Of a stretch of DNA of 64,000 nt, positions 46,883 to 55,466 are shown piece by piece. Numbering within the stretch: position 1 is the first letter of the stretch; each line of letters starts with the position of its first letter. The position numbers and the translations under genes are program-made. The DNA lies in assembly GCF_016127315.1 (NCBI RefSeq), contig NZ_CP065997.1:3286001-3350000 (forward strand), in the 5' to 3' direction. Source of the DNA: Achromobacter deleyi (GTDB lineage Bacteria > Pseudomonadota > Gammaproteobacteria > Burkholderiales > Burkholderiaceae_B). Under the pieces are notes generated by a model. That model saw only the letters and a list, made by a program, of their open reading frames with translations, was not told where the DNA came from and ran no database searches.

Positions 46883-48756
46883 GCGCGCCTCCGCGTCCAG
46901 CGCGCGGCGGCGCCCGCCAGGCCCGCCGGAAACAGCATCACCAGCGCCAGGATGGCGAGCCCCAGCACCGCGTGCCAATAGTCCGTGCTGCGCGCGGCGG
47001 CGTCCTGCAGCCAGGTGTAGGCGGCCGCGCCGACCAGGGGGCCGGCCAGCGTCTGCAGGCCGCCCAGCAGCACCATCACCAGCCCGTCCACCGAGCGGCT
47101 CACGCCGAGCACGTCGGGAGCGATGCTGCCCTTGGAGAATGCGTACAGCGACCCGGCCAGGCCCGCGGCCAGCGACGCCGCCACGAAGCCGGCCCACTGG
47201 ACGCGGCGCGTGTCCATGCCCAGCGCTTCGGCCCGCAGGGCCGAATCGCGCGCGCCGCGCAGCGCGTAGCCCAGCGGCGAGAACGCCAGGCGCCGCAGCC
47301 AGGCGATGCCGAGCGCGGACAGCGCCAGCGTCAGGTAGTAGAACCAGGGGCCCTGCGTCAGCCAGCGCGACGGCCACAGGCCGATCAGGCCGTTGCTGCC
47401 GCCGGTGACCTCGTCCCATTGATAGGCCAGCGCCCACAGGATCTGCGCCACCGCCAGCGTCAGCATCGCCAGGTACACGCCGGACAGGCGCACGCAGAAC
47501 CAGCCGAACACCACCGCGCCGAGTCCGGCGGCCAGCGGGCCCAGCAGCAGGGCGGCTTCCATCGGCAGCGCCGCCAGTTTCAGCAGCAGCGCCGCGCCAT
47601 AGGCGCCCAGGCCGAACCAGGCGGCGTGGCCGAAGGTGGTCATGCCCGCCAGGCCGGTCAGGAAATGCAGGCTGGCGGCGAACAGGGCGGCGATCAGCAC
47701 TTCGGTCAGCAGGATGCCCAGATAGGGCCACTGCGCTGCCGCCAGCGGCGCCAGGACCAGCAGCGCCAGCAACGCGCCGTAGGCCAGCCGCAGGCGACGG
47801 CCGGCGGGGGCGATGGGGGCTTCGGCCGCCAGCGCATGCGAGGAGGGCGCCGGCGGCTGGCCCAACAGGCCCCACGGCCGCGCCACCAGCACGACCGCCA
47901 TCACGGCGAATTCGGCCAGCAGGGTGAGCTTGGACAGGTTGAACAGCCAGGGGCCGATCTGCACCTGACCGAGGAAGACGAAGACGGCCTTGACGCAGCA
48001 GATCAGGACCGCCGCCAGGAAGGCGCCGGGAATCGAGCCCAGGCCGCCGACGACCACGACCACGAAGGCGCTGGCGATGATCTCCAGGTCGAGCCCGAGC
48101 GTGGCGGGCACCCGCGGCGCGGCCAGCGCGCCGCCGAGCCCGGCCAGGAACGCGCCCAGCGTGAAGGCCGAGGTGAACAGCCAGGCCTGGTTGACGCCGA
48201 GCGCGGCCAGCATGTCGCGGTTCTCGGCGGCGGCGCGCAGCAGGCGGCCCCAGCGGGTGCGCATCAGCAGCAGCCACAGCAGGCCCAGCACCACCGGGCC
48301 GGCCACGATCAGCAGCAGGTCATATTGGGGAAAGCGCCGGCCCAGGATCTCGACCGCGCCGGACAGGCCGGGGGCGCGGGCCGAGAACAGGTCTTCCGGG
48401 CCCCAGATCGCCAAGACGGCGTCGCCGATGATCAGCACCAGCGCGAACGTTGCCAACAGCTGGAACAGTTCCGGCGCGCGGTACAGCCGCTTGAGCACCA
48501 GCAGCTCGGCGGCGGCGCCGATCAGGCCGGTGGCGAGCGCCGCCAGCAGCAGCCCGGCCCAGTAGCCCGGGCCATCGCCGAAATACCGGGTGAAGCTCCA
48601 GGCCAGGTAGATCCCCAGCATGTAGAAGGAGCCGTGCGCGAAATTGACGACCCGCGTGACGCCGAAGATCAGCGACAGGCCGGCGGCCACCAGGAACAGC
48701 GCGCTGGCGTCCGCCAGGCCGTTGAGCAGCTGCGACAGCAGCCCGGACAGGCTCAT
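46879..48756 (-). CDS. Fused branched-chain amino acid-type ABC permease (LivH-LivM)
   Basis: 625 residues, roughly the sum of LivH (about 290) and LivM (about 320). The N-terminal half (1 to about 290) has LivH features: VTRVVNFAHGSFYMLGIYLA near 39-58 and VVVVGGLGSIPGAFLAAVL near 225-243. After a short Pro/Ala-rich linker (about 290-315) the C-terminal half has LivM features: SLHFLTGLAGMTTFGHAAWFGLGAYG near 360 and VLLGGLQTLAGPLVGAAAY near 560. It forms the membrane channel for a hydrophobic or small polar solute. Its ATG overlaps the binding-protein stop by one base, and its stop overlaps the LivG start by 4 nt. Confidence 0.9.
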   Translation of the reverse strand: MSLSGLLSQLLNGLADASALFLVAAGLSLIFGVTRVVNFAHGSFYMLGIYLAWSFTRYFGDGPGYWAGLLLAALATGLIGAAAELLVLKRLYRAPELFQLLATFALVLIIGDAVLAIWGPEDLFSARAPGLSGAVEILGRRFPQYDLLLIVAGPVVLGLLWLLLMRTRWGRLLRAAAENRDMLAALGVNQAWLFTSAFTLGAFLAGLGGALAAPRVPATLGLDLEIIASAFVVVVVGGLGSIPGAFLAAVLICCVKAVFVFLGQVQIGPWLFNLSKLTLLAEFAVMAVVLVARPWGLLGQPPAPSSHALAAEAPIAPAGRRLRLAYGALLALLVLAPLAAAQWPYLGILLTEVLIAALFAASLHFLTGLAGMTTFGHAAWFGLGAYGAALLLKLAALPMEAALLLGPLAAGLGAVVFGWFCVRLSGVYLAMLTLAVAQILWALAYQWDEVTGGSNGLIGLWPSRWLTQGPWFYYLTLALSALGIAWLRRLAFSPLGYALRGARDSALRAEALGMDTRRVQWAGFVAASLAAGLAGSLYAFSKGSIAPDVLGVSRSVDGLVMVLLGGLQTLAGPLVGAAAYTWLQDAAARSTDYWHAVLGLAILALVMLFPAGLAGAAARWTRRRA

Positions 48757-49985
48757 CAGTGCGGGCGCATCTTGCGGACTTGTTCGTCCGGCGGTTGCAG
48801 GCGCGCGCCGTCGATGTAGGTGAAGTCCTTCATGATGCCCTTGCCGTCCTCGACCGCGGTGACGCCGATGTAGACGCCCATGGTCGATTGGTGGTCGATC
48901 TTGCGGTACTGGATCGGGCCGTAGGGCGTGTCCACTTTCAGTCCGGCGAAGGCGTCGACCAGTTTTTCGGTGTCGACCTCGCCAGCCGCCTTCAGGCCCT
49001 GGGCGATCGACATGAGCGAGGCGTAGCCGACCACCGAGCCGACCTTGGGCGTCTCGTTGTAGCGCTTGCGGTAGGCCTCGACGAAGGTCTTGTTGGCCGG
49101 GGTGTCGATGGCGTACCAGGGGTAGCCGGTGACGATCCATCCCGACGGCGTGTCGGCGCCCAGCGGCTCCAGGTATTCCGGCTCGCCGGACAGCACCGAG
49201 ACCACGGCGCGGTTCTCGAACAGGCCGCGGGTGTTGCCCTCGCGCACGAAGCGCGTCAGGTCGGCGGCGAACAGCACGTTGAAGATGGCGTCCGGCTTGG
49301 CGTCGGACAGGGCCTGGACCACCGCGCCGGCGTCGACCTTGCCCAGCGGCACGGCCTGCTCGGCGACGAATTCGACGTCGGACTGGAACGACTTCATCAT
49401 GGCCTTGAAGGTGGCCACGGCCGATTGCCCGTACTCGTAATTGGGGTAGACGATGGCCCAGCGCTTCTTGCGCAGCGCCAGCGCCTTGGGCGCCAGCGCG
49501 GCCACGTGCATCCAGGTGGATGGCCGCAGGCGGTACGTGTAGCGGTTGCCTTCCTGCCAGGTGATCTTGTCGGTCAGCGGCTCGGCGGCCAGGAAGAACA
49601 CCTGCTGCTGCTTGGCGAAATCGGTCAGCGCCAGGCCGGTGTTGGACAGGAAGCCGCCGAACAGCAGGTCCACCTTTTCGCGCGCCAGCAGTTCCTGGGC
49701 GGCGCGCACCGAATCGCCGGGGTTGCCGTTGTCGTCGCGCGAGAACACCTCGAGCTTGCGGCCCAGCACGCCGCCGGACGCGTTGACTTCCTCCAGCGCC
49801 AGCTGCCAGCCCTTCTTGTACGGGCCGAGGAAGGCGGGAATCGCCTTGTAGCTGTTGATCTCGCCGATGCGGATCGGCGGTTCCTTGTCTTTGGTGTCTT
49901 TGGCGGACGCGACGGGAGTCAGCGCCAGGGCCAGGAGCGCGGGGGCGAGCGCGCGGCGCAGCAGGGTCAGGCAGGGACGGAGCAT
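48756..49985 (-). CDS. ABC transporter substrate-binding protein, LivK/amide type
   Basis: 409 residues. A signal peptide ends at PVASA (about 28). The mature domain is a type I periplasmic-binding fold with IRIGEINSYKAIPAFLGPYK at the first strand, GWQLALEEVNASGGVLGRKL, a D-residue pair after VFSRDDNGNP, LFGGFLSNTGLALTDFA and GYPWYAIDTPANKTFVEAYR. It belongs to the branched-chain amino acid/urea/amide group (Peripla_BP_6). It feeds the fused permease downstream, with start and stop overlapping by 1 nt. The ligand is unknown. A short A/T run ahead of its start holds the operon promoter, not resolved here. Confidence 0.88.
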   Translation of the reverse strand: MLRPCLTLLRRALAPALLALALTPVASAKDTKDKEPPIRIGEINSYKAIPAFLGPYKKGWQLALEEVNASGGVLGRKLEVFSRDDNGNPGDSVRAAQELLAREKVDLLFGGFLSNTGLALTDFAKQQQVFFLAAEPLTDKITWQEGNRYTYRLRPSTWMHVAALAPKALALRKKRWAIVYPNYEYGQSAVATFKAMMKSFQSDVEFVAEQAVPLGKVDAGAVVQALSDAKPDAIFNVLFAADLTRFVREGNTRGLFENRAVVSVLSGEPEYLEPLGADTPSGWIVTGYPWYAIDTPANKTFVEAYRKRYNETPKVGSVVGYASLMSIAQGLKAAGEVDTEKLVDAFAGLKVDTPYGPIQYRKIDHQSTMGVYIGVTAVEDGKGIMKDFTYIDGARLQPPDEQVRKMRPH

Positions 49986-50130
49986 GGCGGGTATCGCTGG
50001 CAGGAAGGCCCGGCCAGAGCCGAGTCTTGTAATGGACGATTGCTGTTGCGGCCCAATTGAAGCATGCGCGGCGCCCGGGCGCCAAGAAAAACGGCGGGGA
50101 CGGGCCCGCCGGTTTGTATCCCGCCAATGC

Positions 50131-50153
50131 AAAAGGCCCTGCGATGCAGGGCC
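50131..50153 (-). terminator. Second terminator downstream of rpmG
   Basis: On the minus strand GGCCCTGC, ATC, GCAGGGCC (50153-50135) is followed by TTTT (50134-50131). It lies just beyond the first hairpin at 50162, so the two act in series, and it faces the start of the binding-protein operon. Confidence 0.75.
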
Positions 50154-50161
50154 CGTCAATG

Positions 50162-50184
50162 AAAAAGCCCTGCGAAAGCAGGGC
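50162..50184 (-). terminator. First terminator downstream of rpmG
   Basis: On the minus strand GCCCTGC, TTTC, GCAGGGC (50184-50167) is followed by five T (50166-50162). It lies 29 nt past the rpmG stop codon. Confidence 0.85.
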
Positions 50185-50212
50185 CTTTGCGACTTTCCGG
50201 AGACCGGCTGAA

Positions 50213-50380
50213 TTACTTCAGCTTGGTTTCCTTGTAGTCAACGTGCTTGCGAGCGACCGGATCAAACTTCTTGATCAGCATCTTCTCGGGCATGTTGCGC
50301 TTGTTCTTGGTGGTCGTGTAGAAATGACCCGTGCCGGCAGTCGACTCGAGCTTGATCTTTTCGCGGATACCTTTGGCCAT
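50213..50380 (-). CDS. rpmG: 50S ribosomal protein L33
   Basis: 55 residues, the exact usual length. Sequence features are [14 protein letters not shown] at the start, [18 protein letters not shown] in the centre and the lysine-rich [13 protein letters not shown] end. It lacks the zinc-binding CXXC pairs of some L33 forms, so it is the C-minus (zinc-independent) type. It is 37 nt downstream of rpmB on the same strand, the usual rpmB-rpmG operon, and two terminators in series follow it. Confidence 0.97.
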   Translation of the reverse strand: MAKGIREKIKLESTAGTGHFYTTTKNKRNMPEKMLIKKFDPVARKHVDYKETKLK

Positions 50381-50417
50381 GTCGTGCTCCTAGTATGTCA
50401 GATTGGCGGGGGGCCGA

Positions 50418-50654
50418 TTAGGCCAGTTCGCCGCGGGCACGCATGTCGGCCAGCACGGCGTCGATGCCGTTCTTGTCGATCGTGCGGATGGCCTTGGCCG
50501 AGACGCGCAGACGCACCCAGCGGTTTTCGCTTTCAACCCAGAACCGGCGCGATTGCAGGTTGGGCAGGAAGCGACGCTTGGTCTTGTTGTTCGCGTGCGA
50601 AACGTTGTTGCCCACCATCGGGCCTTTGCCGGTCACTTGGCATACGCGTGCCAT
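50418..50654 (-). CDS. rpmB: 50S ribosomal protein L28
   Basis: 78 residues, standard for proteobacterial L28. Motifs [20 protein letters not shown] and [19 protein letters not shown] are clear, and the C-terminal part ends [20 protein letters not shown]. It is the first gene of the rpmBG operon. A candidate promoter on the minus strand is at 50927-50956, which would leave a leader of about 265 nt. Confidence 0.97.
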   Translation of the reverse strand: MARVCQVTGKGPMVGNNVSHANNKTKRRFLPNLQSRRFWVESENRWVRLRVSAKAIRTIDKNGIDAVLADMRARGELA

Positions 50655-51129
50655 GGATGCACCTCATTTATTCTTGCGCATCGCCGGGGGGGTAGACAGG
50701 GTTTCAGCCGCCGGGCTATGAAATCAGAGGCTTGGATCGTCGTGGTCTTGCCACGAGGTCTTGCCATCTTGCCGGCCACCCAGTCTTAGTGGATGAGGGG
50801 AAATCTCGGGATTCCGCCCAGTGCTTATACCCGCTGCCTGCCATCCGCAAAAATGCGCTTGGGGGTCAGAGTGTTGAACTACAAAGCATAGTAGTCCAGC
50901 ACGGGAAACTTCATGTGAAGACGTAGATTCTAATACGAAAAATCCAGGTAAATCAAGTGCTCGGGCGGCGGCGCGTGGAAAAGCGTGGCGTTCAAGCCGC
51001 GCCAGGCGCGTCGGGATGGCGCGCGTCGGCCCGATTTCGGCAGGCATTTTCCGCTGCCGGGCGAGGGCGGGCTTCCGTCCCCGTCCTGGCCGCCTTGCGT
51101 CCCTGCACGGCCGCCTCGCGTCCCGGCAC
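50655..51129. other. Intergenic region upstream of rpmB
   Basis: 475 nt without a credible gene. It holds the candidate rpmB promoter near 50940 and, toward 51000-51129, GC-rich sequence just past the stop of the Bcr/CflA-type exporter. A long leader might contain an L28 autoregulatory structure, but none is obvious. Confidence 0.5.
50927..50956 (-). promoter_or_regulatory. Candidate rpmB promoter
   Basis: On the minus strand a TTGATT -35 (50956-50951) and a TAGAAT -10 (50932-50927) are separated by 18 nt in an AT-rich stretch upstream of rpmB. It gives a leader of about 265 nt. Confidence 0.5.
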
Positions 51130-52329
51130 TCAGGCCGGGTGCGATTGCGCCACGCGCCCCGACAGCCAGGACAGGCAGGCGCAGGTGGCCAGCGTGGTCG
51201 TCAGCGGCAGGGCGCTGTCGGTCTGCCAGGCGCTGACGGCGAAACCGGCCAGCGCGCCGCACGACAGTTGAAGCGTCCCCAATAGCGCCGAGGCCGCGCC
51301 CAGCCGCTTGCCCTGGTCGGACAGCGCCAGCGCCGCCGAGTTGGGATTCACGAAGCCCTGGCTGCCCATGTAGCAGATCAGGCAGGCCATCAGCAGCGGC
51401 AGCGTCATCCAGCCCACCAGGGTCAGCGCCACCGCCGCCAGGCTGGCGCAGGCCAGCGCAGTCAGGGCGCGGCGCTGCAGCTGGCGCGGGGTGTGGGTGC
51501 GCAGCAGGCGCGCGCTGATCTGCGAGCAGATGATGAGCGACAGCGCGTTGGTGCCGAACAGCAGGCCGTAATACTTGGGGTCGACGCCGTACAGTTCGAT
51601 GAACACCCGCGGCGAGCCGATGATGTAGGCGAACATGCCGGCCTGGCCGAAGCCGCCGGCCAGGCTGTGCGCCATGAAGCCGCGGTGCGCGAACAGGGCG
51701 CGGTAGTTCTGCACGATGGTGTGCCAGCGCAGCGGCACCACCCGCTCGGGCGTCAGCGATTCCTTCATGATGAGCACGACCGCCGTCATCAGCATGGCGC
51801 CGCCGGCCAGCATCACCCAGAACAGGCTGCGCCAGCTGGCGATGCCCAGCAGTTGTCCGCCGGCCAGCGGCGCGAGGATCGGCGCCAGGCCCATGATCAG
51901 CATCAGCAGCGACATGGCGCGCGCCGCTTCGTGGGTTTCGTAGTGGTCGCGGATGACGGCGCGCGGAATCACGATGCCGGCCGCGCCGCCCATCGCCTGC
52001 ACCACCCGCCAGCCGGTCAGCGCCTCGACCGAGCCGGCCAGGGCGCAGCCCAGCGACGCGATCATGAAGAGCGCCAGCCCCACCATCAGCGGCGGCTTGC
52101 GACCGTAGCGGTCGGCCATCGGGCCGTAGAACACCTGCGCCAGCGCCAGGCCGATCAGGTAGGCCGCCAGCGTGCGCTCGACGTCGCCGCGCGGCACGCC
52201 GAGGTTGACGGCGATCGTCGGGAACGCCGGCAGGTACATGTCGATGGCGAAAGGACCGATCGCCGTCAGGGCGCCCATGAGAATGAGCCAGCCCGGCAGC
52301 GCGCCGCGGGAAGAAAGGGTAGGGGGCAT
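51130..52329 (-). CDS. Bcr/CflA family multidrug efflux MFS transporter
   Basis: 399 residues, 12 transmembrane helices. TM1 carries IGPFAIDMYLPAFPTIA, the Bcr/CflA hallmark, and motif A after TM2 is FYGPMADRYGRKPPLMVG. Later helices include GSQGFVNPNSAALAL, also typical of the family. It should export drugs such as bicyclomycin, sulfonamides or chloramphenicol with proton uptake, or simply a metabolite. The start ATG (52329) was chosen at the usual family N-terminus. Its promoter lies between it and the divergent cfa gene (160 nt). Confidence 0.92.
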   Translation of the reverse strand: MPPTLSSRGALPGWLILMGALTAIGPFAIDMYLPAFPTIAVNLGVPRGDVERTLAAYLIGLALAQVFYGPMADRYGRKPPLMVGLALFMIASLGCALAGSVEALTGWRVVQAMGGAAGIVIPRAVIRDHYETHEAARAMSLLMLIMGLAPILAPLAGGQLLGIASWRSLFWVMLAGGAMLMTAVVLIMKESLTPERVVPLRWHTIVQNYRALFAHRGFMAHSLAGGFGQAGMFAYIIGSPRVFIELYGVDPKYYGLLFGTNALSLIICSQISARLLRTHTPRQLQRRALTALACASLAAVALTLVGWMTLPLLMACLICYMGSQGFVNPNSAALALSDQGKRLGAASALLGTLQLSCGALAGFAVSAWQTDSALPLTTTLATCACLSWLSGRVAQSHPA

Positions 52330-52489
52330 GTGGGCCGCGATGGGGATCGCGCAAGGGACAGGGTGCGTCGCGCTGCATTGCGCGTCTTGCACCAAGCCAA
52401 TGACTTTATCACGCGCTGCCTTACACGCAAATTGCAAGGGATTTCCGATACAGTCTGTCCGTGTCCGTACGTATTCCAGAGGAGATGCT

Positions 52490-53761
52490 GTGAGTCCTTT
52501 GTTGTCTGTTGTGGAACGCAAGCTCCAGGCCTTGCCCGTCACTGTCCAGCTGGTGCTGCCCGATGGCACCGTGGTCGGGCCGCCGGATCCCAGGGTGCGG
52601 TTCGTGACGCACGACAAGACCGCGCTGGCCCACCTGGCCGAGGGCGCCGTCGGCGTGCTGGGGCAGGACTACGTCGAAGGCCGCATCGATATCGAAGGGT
52701 CGATGCGCGACGTGATGGCGGCGGCCGCGGCGCTGCTGCCGGGTTCGCCGGTGGACGCGGCGCGCGGCGGCTGGCTGACCGAGCTGGTGCGCAAGGTGAT
52801 GTCGGTGTGGCGTCACTCGGTGGAGCGCGACGCCCGCCAGATCGAATTCCATTACGACCTGTCCGACGATTTCTACGCCCTGTGGCTGGATCCGCGCCGC
52901 GTCTATTCCTGCGCCTACTACCGCGAGCCGGGCATGGACCTGGCGCAGGCCCAGGAGGCCAAGCTGGACCACATCTGCCGCAAATTGCGGCTGCGGCCGG
53001 GCGAGCGCTTCCTCGACGTGGGCGCGGGCTGGGGCGGCTTGCTGCTGTGGGCCGCCGAGCACTACGGCGTGGACGCCACCGGCATCACGCTGTCGCGCAA
53101 CCAGCATGCGCACGTCACCCGGCTGATCCAGGAAAAGGGCCTGGGCGACCGGGTGCGGGTGGAACTGCTGGACTATCGCAAGCTCGACGAGGCCGCGCCC
53201 TATGACAAGATCGCCTCGGTCGGCATGTTCGAGCACGTCGGCCGGGCCCAGCTGGAAGGCTATTTCGCCAAGCTGCGCCGGCTGCTCAGGCCGGGCGGGC
53301 TGATCATGAACCACGGCATCACCGCGGCCGGCGTCTACAACGCCGAGCTGGGCAGCGGCATGGGCGAATTCATCGAGAAGTACATCTTCCCCGGCGGCGA
53401 GCTGACCCACATCAGCGTCGTCATGGAGGCCATGACCAACGGCGGCCTGGAAGAGGTGGACGTCGAAAACCTGCGACCGCACTACGCCCGGACCCTGTGG
53501 GCCTGGAGCGACGCGCTCGAGGCCAATCTGGCCGAGGCCGCGCGCATCCTGGGCGGCGAGCAGGGCGAGCGTTCGCTGCGCGCCTATCGGCTCTATCTGG
53601 CCGGTTGCGCCATGGGCTTCGAGCACGGCTGGATCGCGCTGCACCAGATCGTGGGCCAACACCCGGCCACGGGGCGTCCCGACGAGCTCGACAATCCGCC
53701 CGACCTGGCCTATCCATGGCGGCGCGATTACATGTATCGGGACCCCGATCCGAAGGCTTGA
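52490..53761 (+). CDS. cfa: Cyclopropane-fatty-acyl-phospholipid synthase (GTG start)
   Basis: 423 residues. The SAM-binding motif is FLDVGAGWGGLLLWAAEHYG near 181-200, and the GITLSRNQHAHV segment follows. The family sequences FHYDLSDDFYALWLDPRRVYSCAYY and FPGGELTHISVV also fit. It adds a methylene bridge from S-adenosylmethionine to unsaturated phospholipid acyl chains, giving cyclopropane rings that protect membranes in stationary phase and against acid. GTG at 52490 has GGAG 5 nt upstream. The gene is divergent from the Bcr/CflA exporter, and a palindrome follows it. Confidence 0.93.
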   Translation: MSPLLSVVERKLQALPVTVQLVLPDGTVVGPPDPRVRFVTHDKTALAHLAEGAVGVLGQDYVEGRIDIEGSMRDVMAAAAALLPGSPVDAARGGWLTELVRKVMSVWRHSVERDARQIEFHYDLSDDFYALWLDPRRVYSCAYYREPGMDLAQAQEAKLDHICRKLRLRPGERFLDVGAGWGGLLLWAAEHYGVDATGITLSRNQHAHVTRLIQEKGLGDRVRVELLDYRKLDEAAPYDKIASVGMFEHVGRAQLEGYFAKLRRLLRPGGLIMNHGITAAGVYNAELGSGMGEFIEKYIFPGGELTHISVVMEAMTNGGLEEVDVENLRPHYARTLWAWSDALEANLAEAARILGGEQGERSLRAYRLYLAGCAMGFEHGWIALHQIVGQHPATGRPDELDNPPDLAYPWRRDYMYRDPDPKA

Positions 53762-54177
53762 AACCGGGTTTTTGGGCCCTAAAATGTATTTATAAGAACA
53801 AAATATTAACTATATGTATCTTTATTTTCGAGAGGCGATTCCCCAGGGGGAACCGGGGAATCGCCTCTTGGGAATAAGGGTTTTTCCCCACGGTTTTCGG
53901 CCTGAATGTATCTGATTCGTTCAGGCCTGGGGTTGGGTCATGCATTAATTTCGGTTAAGATGCTGGCTTCTTCTTTCAGTTTGTTCACTATCTGTGGGTT
54001 CTCGAAAACTCCGTTTTTGAGGCTCCTGTCTTGCAAGACCCCGCACCCTGCGGATCCTCTTGTTGCTAGTGTCGGTTTGTATTGGCGGTTCTGCCCGTCT
54101 TCCGCACAACCCCCTTAGCTCCATGGCACGGCCGGACCAGCGCCGCCGTGTCCCTGAACCTATGGAGGCAAAAGCCA
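53762..54177. other. Intergenic region between cfa and proX
   Basis: 416 nt with no credible gene. It begins with an unusually AT-rich stretch (about 53775-53830), then the long palindrome at 53831-53868. The rest is a leader to proX ending in a TGGAGG ribosome-binding site. No clean promoter for proX was identified; the ATTAATTT/TTAAGATG area near 53944 is one possibility. Confidence 0.5.
53831..53868 (+). terminator. Long palindrome downstream of cfa, terminator-like
   Basis: AGAGGCGATTCCCC (53831-53844) pairs perfectly with GGGGAATCGCCTCT (53855-53868), 14 bp around a 10-nt loop. A TTTTT run appears only about 12 nt later. It lies 69 nt after the cfa stop. It may end cfa transcription or protect the mRNA 3' end. 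Confidence 0.6.
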
Positions 54178-55179
54178 ATGCGTTTCACCCCCGTCAAGAC
54201 CCTGGCCGCCGCGGCCGTCTTGTTTGCCTTCGCCGGATCGGCCCAAGCCGCCGATGCGCCGCAATGCGAACTCAAGCGTCCGATCAATTTCGGCGCCATG
54301 AACTGGGAATCCAACCTGGTCCTGGTCGATGTCGAACGTTTCATCATGGAAAAGGGCTACGGTTGCAAGACCGAAACCTTGCCCACCGAGACCTTGCCGG
54401 CCCTGGCCGCGCTCGAGCGCGGTGACCTGGATATCAATACCGAGATCTGGCTGAACAGCGTCGCCGACCCCTGGGAACGCGCCGAAAAGACCGGCCGCGT
54501 CAAGCGGATCGGCGATCTCTACATGGGCGGCGAGGCCTGGTACATCCCGCGCTACACCGCCGAGCGCCTGCCCGAACTGAAGTCCGCGGCCGACCTGCCG
54601 AAGTTCAAGGACCAGTTCAAGGACCCCGAGGAACCCGGCAAGGGCCGTTTCTACGGCTGCCCGGCGGGCTGGGGCTGCGAAGTCACCAGCACCAACCTGT
54701 TCCACGCCCTCAAGCTGGACGACACCTACACGCTGTACTCGCCGGGCACCGGTGCGGCGCAGAAGGCGGCCCTGATGTCGGCCTACAAGCGCAAGCAGAA
54801 CGTGGTCTTCTACTACTGGTCGCCCACGCCGCTGGTTGGCGCCATGGACCTGGTCAAGCTCGAAATGCCGCCCTACGACGCCGACAAGCACAAGTGCCTG
54901 ACGTCGCCCAAGTGCGCCAAGCCCGAGCCCAGCGCCTATCCCGACAATCCCGTCTTCACCGCGGTGAACACCAAGTTCTCGCAGGAAGCGCCGGTGCTGA
55001 CCGAGTTCCTGTCGAAGGTCTCGGTGCCGCTGCCCGTGATGAACGAAACCCTGGCCCACATGGAAGAAACCGGCGACGAGTCCGGCGCCGTGGCCAAGTG
55101 GTTCCTGAAGACCAAGCCCGACGTCTGGACCAAGTGGGTCCCTGCCGACGTCGCCGGGCGCGTGCAAAGCGCGCTGTAA
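54178..55179 (+). CDS. proX: Glycine betaine/proline-type ABC substrate-binding protein
   Basis: 333 residues. A signal peptide ends AQA (about 24). The mature domain resembles ProX/OpuAC binding proteins: INFGAMNWESNLVLVDVERF at its start, TETLPALAALERGDLDINTEIWLN near 69-92, ample Trp and Tyr residues (a cation-pi cage is expected) and WFLKTKPDVWTKWVPADVA at the end. Seven cysteines in the mature part could form disulfides, unusual for ProX. It captures a quaternary ammonium compound such as betaine, choline or carnitine in the periplasm. GGAGG lies upstream. Three hairpins follow it, before the permease gene. Confidence 0.86.
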   Translation: MRFTPVKTLAAAAVLFAFAGSAQAADAPQCELKRPINFGAMNWESNLVLVDVERFIMEKGYGCKTETLPTETLPALAALERGDLDINTEIWLNSVADPWERAEKTGRVKRIGDLYMGGEAWYIPRYTAERLPELKSAADLPKFKDQFKDPEEPGKGRFYGCPAGWGCEVTSTNLFHALKLDDTYTLYSPGTGAAQKAALMSAYKRKQNVVFYYWSPTPLVGAMDLVKLEMPPYDADKHKCLTSPKCAKPEPSAYPDNPVFTAVNTKFSQEAPVLTEFLSKVSVPLPVMNETLAHMEETGDESGAVAKWFLKTKPDVWTKWVPADVAGRVQSAL

Positions 55180-55182
55180 CCC

Positions 55183-55275
55183 CCGCCGCCTTTCCGGCGG
55201 TGGTCCGTTCCGGTTGGCCGGGACGGACCATCGGGTTGGACTTTTTCCCCTTGGGATGACCCCAAGGGGAAAAAG
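55183..55275 (+). promoter_or_regulatory. Three tandem intercistronic hairpins after proX
   Basis: Hairpin 1: CCGCCG (55183-55188) with CGGCGG (55195-55200). Hairpin 2: a 13-bp arm pair at 55201-55230 (TGGTCCGTTCCGG with CCGGGACGGACCA, one G-U). Hairpin 3: a 15-bp perfect stem (55241-55255 with 55261-55275, loop ATGAC). They lie between the binding protein and the permease, 192 nt before the permease start, as expected for elements that protect or attenuate the proX mRNA. Confidence 0.75.
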
Positions 55276-55466
55276 CCCTCCGGCAGGCGGACTGCCCGCC
55301 ATCGCGGGCAATGCGCGGGACGTCTTGTTCCCGCGCCGGACTGTAAGCGGTTTTCGCCCTTGCCGATGCCGGCCCCCCGCGAGGGGCGCCGGCCCGGCCA
55401 CCGTACCGGATGCCGTGCTGGCGCACGGCCCGGCGCGTGGCGAACGCGCTGAAATGGAGTCAAAAC

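Noticed and set aside
46879..50127. A single long minus-strand frame joining the binding protein region to the permease
   Set aside because: The upstream part is in the wrong frame for the binding protein; the permease starts at 48756, where it overlaps the binding-protein stop by one base.
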